Assembly (NCBI RefSeq): GCF_018118585.1
Contig: NZ_CP069422.1
Coordinates: forward strand, 1 to 44,127
DNA: 44,127 nt
Reading direction: 5' to 3'
Source: Aristaeella lactis
GTDB lineage: Bacteria; Bacillota; Clostridia; Christensenellales; Aristaeellaceae
Shown here in pieces: positions 15,062 through 25,276 of this stretch (within the stretch, counting starts at the first letter, position 1; every line of letters starts with the position of its first letter). The notes below the pieces were generated by a model that saw only the letters and a program-made list of their open reading frames with translations, ran no database searches and had not been told where the DNA came from. The translations under genes and the position numbers were made by a program.

Positions 15062-18000
15062 ATGAGTGAGGCGAAAACTGATAGGGTTATAGAACGTAAA
15101 CTCGATTCTATGAAAAAGCAACTCCTCGATACAGGTAAGCGTAACCGAATGATAAATTATAGAGAAACTAAACGGGCAACGCTTCGTATTGTTACTCCTA
15201 CCTATAAAGATCTTTTTGATCGCCTTGCCATAAAAGAGGAATCGCTCAGTTTTCAGCATCCGATTGATCAGGATTATGATTTACGTGCATATCATTTTCT
15301 TACACTCATGAAAACACTAGGGCATGAAATACCTGTACGCATTGGAGATATAGAAACAAACGTAAGCACGCCATCCGAACAAAAAACAACACTAAGAAAT
15401 CTCCGTTCAAAAGCACGTCTAGCTCAAGAGGAGCAGGGAACAAATATCCTATATCTTTCGTTTGGGTTCATCAAATGGCGGGAAAAAAACAGCACTACAT
15501 CCCCTGTTATGGTTTCACCACTTATTATGGTTCCAGCTTCTTTGACAATTAAGGAATTGAATGCTCCTTACATGTTAAACCGGTATGATGATGATATTGT
15601 TGTTAACCCAACACTATCATATAAGTTTGAACATGAATTCAATCTGACTCTGCCAGAGTTTGAAGCCTCAGATGAGAATTCTTTGGACAAATACTTTTCA
15701 AAAATTGAAAAGATTGTCGACCAAAGAGGATGGCAACTTATCAGAGAAGTCAGCTTGGGATTGGTTTCTTTTCTTAAAATTAGTATGTACTATGATTTGG
15801 AAAAAAAGCATGACTGGTTAATGAAGAATCCCAACATCAGGGCTTTATGTGGAGATCCGGATGCTATTCAGTTGCCCGAAGAAGCTGCAAAACTAAACAA
15901 TCCCGATATGATTAATCCTATAGATCAGTATCAGGTGATTGATGCAGACTCCAGCCAGCAAAAAGCCATTCAGCTATCCAAGATGGGTGTTAGCTTTGTG
16001 ATGCAGGGCCCACCCGGAACCGGGAAAAGCCAAACAATAACTAATATTATAGCTGAAGCTTTAGCAAGTGGGAAAAAGGTCCTATTTGTATCTGAAAAAG
16101 CCGCAGCGCTTGAAGTAGTACTCCGTCGACTGAAAGAAGCTCATATAAGTGATTTCTGCCTGTCCCTTCATGATTATAAAGCTAATAAAAGAGATGTTTT
16201 GAAACAAATCGGTGATAATCTGAGAATGAAGAAAATCGCCGTTAAAAACACTGCTACAAATAATCTGGTCCGCTTGGCCAAAAGACGCGATGAGCTTAAT
16301 ACATATGCAAAAGAACTCCATGAAACAATTCAACCATTGAATATTTCATTGTATGAAGCCTTTGGCGAATTGGCGCAATATATTGAGCCGGTTGATTTTG
16401 TGTGTGAAATCAAAAACGTGGAAAAAATCTCTGAAATTGATTTTCAGATGATGTCATATAATGTTGGAAGATACATCAGAGCTTTCGAAGAAATGAGCTG
16501 TGGCTTCGCAGACAATCCGTGGAGAGGAACATTAGTTAAAACAACCAGCACATTGTACCTTACAGAATTAAAAACAAGAACTAGCAATCTACCCCATAAC
16601 ATTGCCAAAACGGTTGCCATAATGGCTATTCCAATCGGGCCGGATTCATGTCCTGACGCAACATTGGGAGATGTAAAAGAGGAAATTGAAAAGCTATCTC
16701 TGACTTTACGTATCCCTATTCATTCATATCAACTTCACTCTATGTCTGTTCCAGCAAGAAAGAAGTTATTACTTGCAGCAAAAACAGCCAGGCTCACGCA
16801 AAGTGCTTATCAGGAGACACTTTATGAATGCAAAAAAGTATATGATAATAGCGTCTTCAAAGCACCGTTTGAAAACTGGTTAATGAAATTCAATCAATAT
16901 CTACAGATAATAAAATGCTATTCTGGCTGGTTCTATTCTTCAGATGAAATGATTCTCAATCAATTGGATGCGATTGTTGAGAAAGCAAAAAAAGTTGATA
17001 TTCGTATACAACCGATTTTAAGAGACATTAAAACATTTCGTAGCGTTGCTGCTCTTTCAACAGAAGATGATGATATTTCGTTGCATGAAGCAGCGTCTTT
17101 CCTGAATAGGTTAAACAAGATACTGGATATTTCTTCTCCGTTTATTCCTTGTTGGCTAAATGCCAAAGAAGTGGAGGAAGCAAAGACACTGTTGATGGGT
17201 GCAGCAGATGCTGTACAAAAGCAAAATGCAACAGGAAACGAAATAGAGAAGCATTGGCTCTCAGGCGTGTTGCAATATGAATCTAAAGCATTGCAAAACA
17301 AATGTCTGTCCGTCATTTCAACTATCAGAAATCGAAAAATGGGTATTTTGCTAAAAGGAAACGTAGCTGAGGAACTAGAAAAAACAGCAGATGAGGCCAG
17401 GCAGACCCAGAGAAAATTGGAACAGTATACTGAAGCAGCAAACCAGGTCATGAAATGTTTCAATTTTGATATGGTGGATACATGGAAACAAATGGAATTC
17501 GCAAAGGAACTAGCACAGCTAGTTTCTGAATCATCGAGTGTTTTACCGCTATGGTTTAATCAAACACGTAGAAACGATGCAACATCTTATTTGCAAGAAG
17601 CAGAAAAAAAGACAAAACTGTATAAAGACAAGATGGAGTTGCTTAGCAAAGAATGGGATATTGGTATAGTCAATATCGATGCCAAAGAATTGTTAAGCAG
17701 ATTCAAAAAGAAATATGGCGGACTTTTTGGTCATATAAAAGCACAATATAAAAAAGATCTGGCTTCTATTCAAATTCATTCCAAGAACAATAACACAAAG
17801 TATACAGATGAGCAATTGATCAAAATGCTTTATCAGGTTAGGGATGCACAGGATGTGCTTTCCTGGTTTACTGAGAATGAAGTCATTTTACGCGGCGCTT
17901 TTGGACGACATTATCACAATGTAGACTCAAACTGGAAAGAGATAGCTTCTGGTCTGAACCAAGCACAGCATATTGTCAATACTGTTGATCGTTATAAGGG

Positions 18001-21000
18001 ATTATCACTGCCATTGCTATCAAATGTCCTGGAAGATGAACAGAATTCTAAGGCAATTCAGGAAATCTCGCAATCTATATTGACTGGGTCAAATTTGACG
18101 AAACTGCAAAATGAACTCATTTCAATTCATGCATATAACACTAGCAGCAATATTAGCTTTGTAAATACAATCATTCCCATTCTAGAAGCATTAACAGCAG
18201 ACTGTTATTATGTTAGCCAGTATGTAAGAGAGATGGCGCAGGCAAACAAAGAAGGAGTAACTGATCTCACTCTTTCGCAAATCGAAAAGCTTGCACAATC
18301 TTTAGAGGCACAAGAAGCTTACAAACAATGGTTCATTGATAAGGCTGATCTGATTGAAAAATATACGATTGGAAATGATTACAACAATGAATCATTCTGG
18401 AATCAGCAATTGAAACATTTGAATGAAGCTATAGATGTACGTGATGTACTAACCGACAAACTACTAACCGAGGATTTGATTGGATTATTATGCGATCAAA
18501 CCAGTTTAGGTAAATTGCAAGAATCTGCGAGAGATATCATATCAAGACAGAACAAAGAAGATATATCAATAGTACTTCAGGAAGGTACAGACTTTATTAA
18601 TCAGAAAAGTAAAGTTAAATCTTTCAAGGAGTTACTATGTGGGGTCAGCGATGTCCTTCATGCCGCCAATGATCTTAAACATCTCGTTATGGAATGCAAT
18701 ATCTACGCGATTTTTGATATGGAACCTTCAGATGTATATAGTAGCATAAAAACACTTGTTACAGCCAAGGAACAAAAGGATAAATATAATCGAGTTATTG
18801 TGGAAAACAATGAACTGATTAGTCTTTTCGGGGAACAGGAAGACTGGTCATCAGTCATTGTTATTCTTGAATACGTTAACGCAATGGCTATAAACCAAGA
18901 TTATAAGTCAAAGTTTACTGATGATTATATTAAATATTTCTGTGACAGTCAGGTTGCAAGGGAACAGGTTGCTCAAAGGCTAGATAAATTACGTGATCTA
19001 TATCCCCATCTCGAAGAACAAATAAGTGAGTTTGTAAGTATTTTCCCAGATGAGGATAAGTTAATTGAGCGACCACTTTCATTAATTGCTGATCGCTATA
19101 ATAAATGCATGAACAACATCGAACAGCTTGATATGTGGTTGAATTATAATGATGCACGTAAAGAGTGTATTGCATGTGGCCTCGAGAATTATGTTTGTAT
19201 CATGGAAGAAAGAAATGGCAAAATCAAAGATGCAGAAGGCTGTTTCAGGTATTCATTCTTCCAGAGATGGTGTCAGGCTGTTATCGCCTCAAAACCTTCT
19301 ATAGCAAGGTTTAAGAAGTTTACACAAGATGAAGCAGTCAATGAGTTCTGCAAACTTGATGTCGAACAATTTGCAACAGCTCAACAACGAATTCGCGCTA
19401 AAATAATTGATACATATCCCGATCCGAACACATCAACTGCAGCTGGTGACGAAATGTCAATCTTGCAGAGGGAATTAAATAAAAAGGCAAAAATCATGCC
19501 ACTGAGAAAATTGTTCAGAACTATTCCAAATTTACTGTTACGCCTGAAGCCCTGTCTGATGATGTCACCGCTTTCTGTTTCGTATTTCCTCGAAGCAGAC
19601 TCCTACCATTTTGATATGGTTATCTTCGATGAAGCATCTCAGGTCTTTCCACAGGACGCTCTTGGATCAGTTATGAGGGCAAAGCAGGTTATCATTGCAG
19701 GGGATACCCGTCAGTTACCGCCAACAAACTTTTTCTCTTCCAACACAGCAAATAAAGATGCTGATTTTGATAGTGAGGATGACGAAGATGATTTCATTGA
19801 TGAAGAAATCAGCGATTCGATTCTCGAAGAAGCCGATAAGGTAATGAGAAGCAGTACATTGTTATGGCACTATCGAAGTCAAAATGAACAACTGATTGCA
19901 TTCTCGAATCAGGAAATCTATGACAATCGCCTTATAACATTCCCCGGATGTAAAGAACATATGAAAGATACCGGTGTAGAGTTCGTTTATGTCAAAGACG
20001 GATTATACGAAGGCAAGCCCAAAAATTGCAATGTGTTGGAAGCAAAGAAATGTGTTCAGTTGATTGAAGAACATATTAAATGCCATCCTTCTCGTTCATT
20101 GGGTATTATTGCATTCAGCGAAAAACAGCAGCAGGCAATTCTTGATGAAATACAGGATTTTCGCGAATTACATCCCGAATACGAGTTCTATTTTTCAGAA
20201 GACAAACCAGATCCATTCTTTGTGAAAAACCTTGAAAATGTACAAGGCGATGAAAGAGATACAATTTTCTTCAGCGTGGGCTATGGATATACAAAAGAGC
20301 AGAGAGAAAAAAATAAACCGATGGCATTACGCTTTGGCCCGTTAGGAAGAAGCGGTGGTGAACGTCGGTTGAATGTTGCAATAACAAGAGCAAAAGTGAA
20401 TATTAAGCTTATAGCTTCCATTCTTCCCAAGGATATTAATCTTGAGAAAACTGATTCGACCGGCATAAAGCTGCTACATGATTATTTAAATTTTGCTAGG
20501 CTTGGAACGGATGCTTTACATTCATCGAATGATGACACTGAACACGATATTATGTGCAGCGTTATTAAGGATTTTCTTGTTGAAAATGGCTATTCAGTCA
20601 CTGAAAAACTAGGTTGTTCCGGATACAAAATTGATCTGGCTGTGATTCACCCACAAAATCCAGAATGCTATCTTGCCAACGTTGAGTGTGATGGTGCTTC
20701 GTTCGCTGATGCACAAACAGCTAGAGAACGTGAGCGTCTTCGCAAAGATGTGCTTGAAAGAATGGGTTGGTATTATTATCGTGTATGGTCTTCCGAATGG
20801 GTGAAAAATCCTGATGTTGAAGGAAAAAAACTACTTGCTTTCCTAAAAGAAGCAGAACAACGACCGTTTGATTATAGTTCTCGGTCCAACGAGCAGATTT
20901 CGGATCAGTATTTTAATGATCTTGTTGAGGAAGTCGTTGACAAACAGGAAGCAGATGAAGTTAACAAATATGGATTTGACGAGTATGTAGAAGCCGATTT

Positions 21001-21517
21001 GTATCATACTCCGCCGACAAGAAAAGGCTATTCCGTGACATTGAATGATCATATTCTTTATGCCGTCTCAATCGAACAACCGATTAGCATGGATCTTCTT
21101 TGCCAAAGGCTGGCTCCGGTGCTTGGATTTAACAGAGTTACAACAAGAGTTACAACAGCTGTAGAATATGCAGTTTATTCACTAAAAGATAAACTTGATA
21201 AAAAAGATGGCTTTATAACAATGAAAGGATTCATTAATCCGATAGTAAGGATTCCAGCATATGGTGAGGAGCAGCGCTCAATTAACAATATTGCTCCATG
21301 CGAATTAATGGAAGCAATGAGGACTGTGGCTAAAAAAAGCTTTGGGCTAAATCGAGATGACTTAATCAATGAGACCAGCAAAGCTTTGGGTTATGCCAGA
21401 AAAGGGCCAAGAATTCAAACTGTACTAGAAAGCATACTCGGCGAACTGATCAAGAGGAATATTATTCATATGGTAGATGAAAAAGTTCATACTGTGGAGG
21501 CAACTATATATGGATAA
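15062..21517 (+). CDS. Giant DUF4011 / superfamily 1 helicase / Vsr-like (MTES_1575) nuclease with DUF3320 tail
   Basis: Protein of 2151 aa; the ATG follows AGGAG by 7 bases. The N-terminal DUF4011 region includes QLLDTGKRNRMINYRE. The helicase core is split by a ~1200-residue, mostly helical insertion. Walker A is QGPPGTGKS near 315-323, Walker B VIFDEAS near 1520, then AGDTRQLPP near 1547, NVQGDERDT near 1730 and RLNVAITRAK near 1770. A PD-(D/E)XK domain follows (GYKIDLAV near 1855, NVECDG near 1875, then a basic helix and GWYYYRVWSSEW). The last ~150 residues resemble DUF3320. DUF4011-helicase-Vsr proteins are found in antiphage defence clusters (I recall Hhe and ARMADA), so an ATP-driven nucleic-acid-cleaving effector is likely. 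It is the first gene of the cluster and overlaps the kinase gene by 8 bp. Confidence 0.92.
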   Translation: MSEAKTDRVIERKLDSMKKQLLDTGKRNRMINYRETKRATLRIVTPTYKDLFDRLAIKEESLSFQHPIDQDYDLRAYHFLTLMKTLGHEIPVRIGDIETNVSTPSEQKTTLRNLRSKARLAQEEQGTNILYLSFGFIKWREKNSTTSPVMVSPLIMVPASLTIKELNAPYMLNRYDDDIVVNPTLSYKFEHEFNLTLPEFEASDENSLDKYFSKIEKIVDQRGWQLIREVSLGLVSFLKISMYYDLEKKHDWLMKNPNIRALCGDPDAIQLPEEAAKLNNPDMINPIDQYQVIDADSSQQKAIQLSKMGVSFVMQGPPGTGKSQTITNIIAEALASGKKVLFVSEKAAALEVVLRRLKEAHISDFCLSLHDYKANKRDVLKQIGDNLRMKKIAVKNTATNNLVRLAKRRDELNTYAKELHETIQPLNISLYEAFGELAQYIEPVDFVCEIKNVEKISEIDFQMMSYNVGRYIRAFEEMSCGFADNPWRGTLVKTTSTLYLTELKTRTSNLPHNIAKTVAIMAIPIGPDSCPDATLGDVKEEIEKLSLTLRIPIHSYQLHSMSVPARKKLLLAAKTARLTQSAYQETLYECKKVYDNSVFKAPFENWLMKFNQYLQIIKCYSGWFYSSDEMILNQLDAIVEKAKKVDIRIQPILRDIKTFRSVAALSTEDDDISLHEAASFLNRLNKILDISSPFIPCWLNAKEVEEAKTLLMGAADAVQKQNATGNEIEKHWLSGVLQYESKALQNKCLSVISTIRNRKMGILLKGNVAEELEKTADEARQTQRKLEQYTEAANQVMKCFNFDMVDTWKQMEFAKELAQLVSESSSVLPLWFNQTRRNDATSYLQEAEKKTKLYKDKMELLSKEWDIGIVNIDAKELLSRFKKKYGGLFGHIKAQYKKDLASIQIHSKNNNTKYTDEQLIKMLYQVRDAQDVLSWFTENEVILRGAFGRHYHNVDSNWKEIASGLNQAQHIVNTVDRYKGLSLPLLSNVLEDEQNSKAIQEISQSILTGSNLTKLQNELISIHAYNTSSNISFVNTIIPILEALTADCYYVSQYVREMAQANKEGVTDLTLSQIEKLAQSLEAQEAYKQWFIDKADLIEKYTIGNDYNNESFWNQQLKHLNEAIDVRDVLTDKLLTEDLIGLLCDQTSLGKLQESARDIISRQNKEDISIVLQEGTDFINQKSKVKSFKELLCGVSDVLHAANDLKHLVMECNIYAIFDMEPSDVYSSIKTLVTAKEQKDKYNRVIVENNELISLFGEQEDWSSVIVILEYVNAMAINQDYKSKFTDDYIKYFCDSQVAREQVAQRLDKLRDLYPHLEEQISEFVSIFPDEDKLIERPLSLIADRYNKCMNNIEQLDMWLNYNDARKECIACGLENYVCIMEERNGKIKDAEGCFRYSFFQRWCQAVIASKPSIARFKKFTQDEAVNEFCKLDVEQFATAQQRIRAKIIDTYPDPNTSTAAGDEMSILQRELNKKAKIMPLRKLFRTIPNLLLRLKPCLMMSPLSVSYFLEADSYHFDMVIFDEASQVFPQDALGSVMRAKQVIIAGDTRQLPPTNFFSSNTANKDADFDSEDDEDDFIDEEISDSILEEADKVMRSSTLLWHYRSQNEQLIAFSNQEIYDNRLITFPGCKEHMKDTGVEFVYVKDGLYEGKPKNCNVLEAKKCVQLIEEHIKCHPSRSLGIIAFSEKQQQAILDEIQDFRELHPEYEFYFSEDKPDPFFVKNLENVQGDERDTIFFSVGYGYTKEQREKNKPMALRFGPLGRSGGERRLNVAITRAKVNIKLIASILPKDINLEKTDSTGIKLLHDYLNFARLGTDALHSSNDDTEHDIMCSVIKDFLVENGYSVTEKLGCSGYKIDLAVIHPQNPECYLANVECDGASFADAQTARERERLRKDVLERMGWYYYRVWSSEWVKNPDVEGKKLLAFLKEAEQRPFDYSSRSNEQISDQYFNDLVEEVVDKQEADEVNKYGFDEYVEADLYHTPPTRKGYSVTLNDHILYAVSIEQPISMDLLCQRLAPVLGFNRVTTRVTTAVEYAVYSLKDKLDKKDGFITMKGFINPIVRIPAYGEEQRSINNIAPCELMEAMRTVAKKSFGLNRDDLINETSKALGYARKGPRIQTVLESILGELIKRNIIHMVDEKVHTVEATIYG

Positions 21518-23243
21518 TCGAACTGTGATAAATCAGCAACTTGAAATGCCTATAGCAACAACGATTAATCCAGATGTTCAGCAGATGACAATGCCGATAG
21601 TTACAACTATTAATCCGGATACAGTTGAAGAAAGTAGAAATACTGAGTCGAATAAAGATAGCTGGTTGCAATCTGGAAGTAAACTCCAAGGTTCTGAAAC
21701 CTATACAGTTAGGCAAAAAATGAAAACAACCTCGGGAGAAGCAGATCTATATCTTTGCAAAACAGAATCTAACCGTATTGTTGTAGCAAAAGTTTATAAG
21801 CGTGAAAACCCACTGAAAACTGGCGTTGTTGAAGCGCTTAAAAGCATCAGATCTCCTTATGTAGCTCGAGTATATGATGTGTTTCTCTGGAATAATCACA
21901 CTGTTGTAATTCTTCAATTCTATAAGAATGGAAGTCTTAACGGTAAAACGTATTCATTGGAACAACTAAAGGCCATGATTATTCCAAATATTAATGAAGG
22001 TCTCAAGGCTATACACAGTGTTAATCTGCTTCACAAAGATCTAAAACCAGCCAATATAATGCTTTGTGACGATGGGCTATCTGTAGCGATTATTGACTTT
22101 GGTATTAGCTCACTACTTGAAGAAGGAGCAACTGTGTTACTGACCCAGACAGGTATGACACCTGTATACTCGGCACCCGAACTGTTTAAAGGCCTAGCAT
22201 TAGCAGAAGCGGACTATTATTCGTTTGGTATTACTTTGTATGAGCTTTTCTGTGGGAAAACGCCCTATTCAGATTTATCAGATGCTGAAATCGCAATGTT
22301 TTCCAGTATCCAAAGAATACCATTACCCAAGGAAATGCCGGGTGAATTGCAAAAGCTTATTGCTGCATTAACATATCCGGATATAACTAATAGACATGAT
22401 AAATCAAATCCTAACAGGAGATGGATGTATGATGAAGTAAGAAAATGGTTAACAGGAGAATCGATTATTTCTCCTGGCGGATTTGATACAACGGAGATAA
22501 ATCCTCTTGCTTTTGAGGGAAAGACATATCATACTGTTCGTGATCTTATTGAAGCAATGGGGCTAAACTGGAATGCCGGTAAAAGGCTTTTGTTTCACGG
22601 CTCCTTGGCAAATCATATTCGGGCAACCAACGCAGCAGCGTATGAGAGTTGTTGTGATGCAGTCAGAAAAGCTTCAGAAACCAATGCAAAGGACGATCTT
22701 GTCTTCTTTGAATTTTTGTATGATATGGTCCCCGAAATGGAAGCAATCTATTGGAAAGGAAGAAGATTTGCGTCTCCATCTGCCCTTGGAAGAGAGATGC
22801 TTGAAGCTCTCTGGAAAGAGAATGAATCACAGTATAAGCTATATGATACAATTCTTTCAGAACGAGTACTGTCAACATATGTCCTGTCAAAAGATTCCAA
22901 CAACAACGACTTGCTACAGGTGATAAAAAGGATAGAGAATCTTTGGAAGATTTCCAAGGATGAAAAACGTGATCTTAGATATGTATATTATCTATCTGCG
23001 TATCTCCTGTCGAATCAAAAAATCTTGAAGATTGATAATGAAGAAATAAGGACAGTCGATGAATTGTCAGATTATCTAAATCGAAAACTACAAGTTTCCA
23101 TAAAAACGTTTATTGAAGCCACTCATCAATTTGTCGATTATGACGGCAACCTGGATGTACAACTCGAAGCTTGGTTAACAGCTATCGGAAAAAAAGATGC
23201 TATTAACCAATGGAAAGAAGTACTTCGTAGTGGAGCCGAATGA
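21510..23243 (+). CDS. Hanks-type Ser/Thr protein kinase with N-terminal TxxN motifs (kinase 1)
   Basis: Soluble kinase of 577 aa; the ATG at 21510 follows GGAGG and overlaps the helicase stop by 8 bp. The first ~60 residues are unstructured and carry T-x-I-N three times (T5, T17, T32), twice within MPI[AV]TTINPD. The kinase domain runs from about 65 to 310: K94 (VAKVYK), the catalytic loop HKDLKPAN (H175, D177), DFG (D196) and SAPE. The Gly-rich loop is degenerate (GEADLY). A C-terminal ~260-residue helical region holds repeats of the type W-x-G-x-x-F-x-[ST]-x-x-x-L, also found in kinase 2. There is no membrane segment or PASTA domain, so it is not a PrkC-type surface sensor. It probably phosphorylates cluster partners read by the FHA protein. 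Confidence 0.92.
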   Translation: MDNRTVINQQLEMPIATTINPDVQQMTMPIVTTINPDTVEESRNTESNKDSWLQSGSKLQGSETYTVRQKMKTTSGEADLYLCKTESNRIVVAKVYKRENPLKTGVVEALKSIRSPYVARVYDVFLWNNHTVVILQFYKNGSLNGKTYSLEQLKAMIIPNINEGLKAIHSVNLLHKDLKPANIMLCDDGLSVAIIDFGISSLLEEGATVLLTQTGMTPVYSAPELFKGLALAEADYYSFGITLYELFCGKTPYSDLSDAEIAMFSSIQRIPLPKEMPGELQKLIAALTYPDITNRHDKSNPNRRWMYDEVRKWLTGESIISPGGFDTTEINPLAFEGKTYHTVRDLIEAMGLNWNAGKRLLFHGSLANHIRATNAAAYESCCDAVRKASETNAKDDLVFFEFLYDMVPEMEAIYWKGRRFASPSALGREMLEALWKENESQYKLYDTILSERVLSTYVLSKDSNNNDLLQVIKRIENLWKISKDEKRDLRYVYYLSAYLLSNQKILKIDNEEIRTVDELSDYLNRKLQVSIKTFIEATHQFVDYDGNLDVQLEAWLTAIGKKDAINQWKEVLRSGAE

Positions 23244-23284
23244 TAAAAAGAATGGGCATTCGTTAGTGGTATTCCGAATTGTGA

Positions 23285-23293
23285 TGCTATAAT
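23285..23293 (+). promoter_or_regulatory. Extended -10 promoter candidate before the coiled-coil gene
   Basis: TGCTATAAT is an extended -10 element in the 123-bp gap after kinase 1, the largest gap in the cluster. No good -35 hexamer is visible. It could give the downstream FHA, AAA+ and PP2C genes an internal promoter. Confidence 0.5.
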
Positions 23294-23366
23294 ACTTATT
23301 AACCGATAACGAGTTGTATATATCAGGAATCATTCATCTCATCGATAAAAAGGCGGGTGTGGGTTT

Positions 23367-24659
23367 ATGAGCGGACCTAAATCGTCAAGTTACACACTAA
23401 CTGCAGAACAAAGAAAAAAGATACTTGAGGAACAAAGGCGTCAAAGGGAACTCGAACAGGAACGTAAGCGTGTTGAAGCAGAAACGCAAAGAAAAGGTGG
23501 TTTACTGATTGAAATCAACAGTGAACTGGAAAAGCTTTCGCTTCAGATTGATAGATTGATCTTTTTGAAAAATGAATCGGAATATGATTTGCCGCTAATA
23601 GATGAGACAAAAAGCAAAATTGAAACCGTCAAAACCCAGATTGAAACTATTCGGAACAGGGAAACAACTACCTCATCAGAATTAAAGAGTCAAAATGAGC
23701 AATTATCTGGCTTACTGTACGAAATCTCTTCACATTATTCACTTTGCGCTGATCAGGTTTCAAAAGTCACAGACCGTTTTCATAAAGAACTTGATAGCAG
23801 AATTGCAGAAGGATTTCATCTGTCCTTTTCAAATCTTGGTGCTGATAAGCGGAAGAAAGACAGCACACAAATCATACGTATCAATGAAACAATGGCTCAG
23901 TTGTCAGGTATGACATTGTCTTCAAAATTGCAAAGTCATTTGAATGAAATCAAGAACAAAGCGGACACTATAACCGATCCGACTTTCTTAAGCAATTTCT
24001 ATTCGGTTGTGGTTGTTCCATTTGTTAAAGAATGTAGAGAATTCGAGGCTGTTCAGAAAGAGCATGACGAATTGATCATTCAATATGCAATACTAGCTGA
24101 AGAATGCAATGTAAGCACAAAACCAGTACCATACAGCAAGGAAGGTATTGAATTCGTAAAGAATGAAATAGCCAAACTCGAGCAACAATCCATGAAACAA
24201 AAAGAGAGCGAATATATTAAGAAAGCGCTTGATGAAGCAATGCGAGAAATGGGATATGATCTTATAGGAGATCGGGTTGTTGCGAAGAAGAGTGGAAAAC
24301 GAATTAGACATGAATTGTATTCTCTGTCAAATGGTACTGCTGTAGACGTCACATATTCAGAAAACGGTCAGATTACCATGGAGCTAGGAGGAATCGATCA
24401 GGTAGACAGACAACCGGATACAGACGAAAGTTTACAACTAGTCGAGGATATGCGAAGCTTCTGTACGGATTACGATGTCTTGGTAAAGCGACTAGCCGAA
24501 AAAGGTGTAAAAACTCAAAAGCTTTCCATTATGCCACCTTCTGTTGAATATGCTCAGATCATCAACTCTAATGACTATAGTATTAAAAAGCCGGTATCTC
24601 GTTATTCAGTTGTCAGTCATAGACAAACTGATACTTCAGTCATGCACAGGGAGAATTGA
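23367..24659 (+). CDS. Coiled-coil protein beginning MSGPKSSSYTLT
   Basis: Soluble protein of 430 aa; the ATG at 23367 follows AAGGCGGG. The opening MSGPKSSSYTLTAEQR leads into a highly charged helix (KKILEEQRRQRELEQERKRV) and a long coiled coil to about residue 300. A compact C-terminal domain follows (YDLIGDRVVAKKSGKRIRHE, then LYSLSNGTAVDVTYSENGQI). I recognise no catalytic motif. The Ser/Thr-rich start is a plausible phosphorylation or processing tag. Placed between a kinase and the FHA protein, it may be the scaffold or main phosphorylated substrate; that is inference from position. Confidence 0.72.
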   Translation: MSGPKSSSYTLTAEQRKKILEEQRRQRELEQERKRVEAETQRKGGLLIEINSELEKLSLQIDRLIFLKNESEYDLPLIDETKSKIETVKTQIETIRNRETTTSSELKSQNEQLSGLLYEISSHYSLCADQVSKVTDRFHKELDSRIAEGFHLSFSNLGADKRKKDSTQIIRINETMAQLSGMTLSSKLQSHLNEIKNKADTITDPTFLSNFYSVVVVPFVKECREFEAVQKEHDELIIQYAILAEECNVSTKPVPYSKEGIEFVKNEIAKLEQQSMKQKESEYIKKALDEAMREMGYDLIGDRVVAKKSGKRIRHELYSLSNGTAVDVTYSENGQITMELGGIDQVDRQPDTDESLQLVEDMRSFCTDYDVLVKRLAEKGVKTQKLSIMPPSVEYAQIINSNDYSIKKPVSRYSVVSHRQTDTSVMHREN

Positions 24660-24661
24660 GT

Positions 24662-25276
24662 ATGGAGAAGTTCAAAATATGCCCTTTATGTGGCAAACGT
24701 AATGCGCCGATTGCACTCGAATGTGAAGTATGCGAAACCGATATCTCCACAATCCGCCCCATGGATGAAGAGACAATAAAAACATCCATAGACGCTGCAG
24801 AGCAACCCAGTACAATCCCTTTGACAATGGCAAGAATTTGTGAAGAATGCGGATTCAGGAATCCACCCAACTCAAGGAAATGCCAACAATGTGGTGAAGA
24901 TATTTCGGATGTTATTCCAACGAAAGTGGAATCTGTTAAGCGTATCCACTTTATTCTGTCCAGCTTGGATGGAGAATTTGCCTTTCCGATACCAGAAGGA
25001 AAAACAATTATCGGCCGAGAAGCTGCCATGTCTGAATATCTGACAAATAAGTGCTTCGTTAGCCGAAACCATGCAAAAATTATTTTGGAAAACGGCAAGA
25101 TAACAGTTGAAAACATAAGTAAAACTAACTATACATATATAAACAACGAGAAAATCACCGGCGATACTGTTGAACTGCATGATGGTGATATTATGGGTTT
25201 GGGTGGGAATGAAAAAGACGGGAAACGCCAAGATCAGGCTGCCTATTTTATGGTGAGGATTGGTTCATGTATATAG
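24662..25276 (+). CDS. Double zinc-ribbon FHA-domain protein
   Basis: Protein of 204 aa. The ATG at 24662 follows AGGGAG; a TTG six bases earlier is unlikely. It has two zinc ribbons, C7-x2-C10 with C21-x2-C24 and C60-x2-C63 with C74-x2-C77. A C-terminal FHA domain (about 95-200) follows, with IIGRE, VSRNHAKI, ENISKTNYTYIN and LHDGDIMGLGG. FHA domains bind phospho-threonine. The Arg of GRE and the SRNH motif that contact the phosphate are present, so it should be a working reader of the kinases' products. The start is 2 bp after the previous stop, and the end overlaps the radical SAM gene by 10 bp. Confidence 0.92.
   Translation: MEKFKICPLCGKRNAPIALECEVCETDISTIRPMDEETIKTSIDAAEQPSTIPLTMARICEECGFRNPPNSRKCQQCGEDISDVIPTKVESVKRIHFILSSLDGEFAFPIPEGKTIIGREAAMSEYLTNKCFVSRNHAKIILENGKITVENISKTNYTYINNEKITGDTVELHDGDIMGLGGNEKDGKRQDQAAYFMVRIGSCI

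Noticed and set aside
15062-21517. Type I restriction or BREX component
   Set aside because: No methyltransferase, specificity subunit, PglZ or BrxC-like protein is present; the domain order fits DUF4011-helicase-Vsr proteins.
21510-23243. PrkC-type housekeeping kinase with neighbouring PrpC phosphatase
   Set aside because: Neither kinase has a membrane segment or PASTA domains, and the PP2C gene is not adjacent to rsgA or rlmN-type genes.
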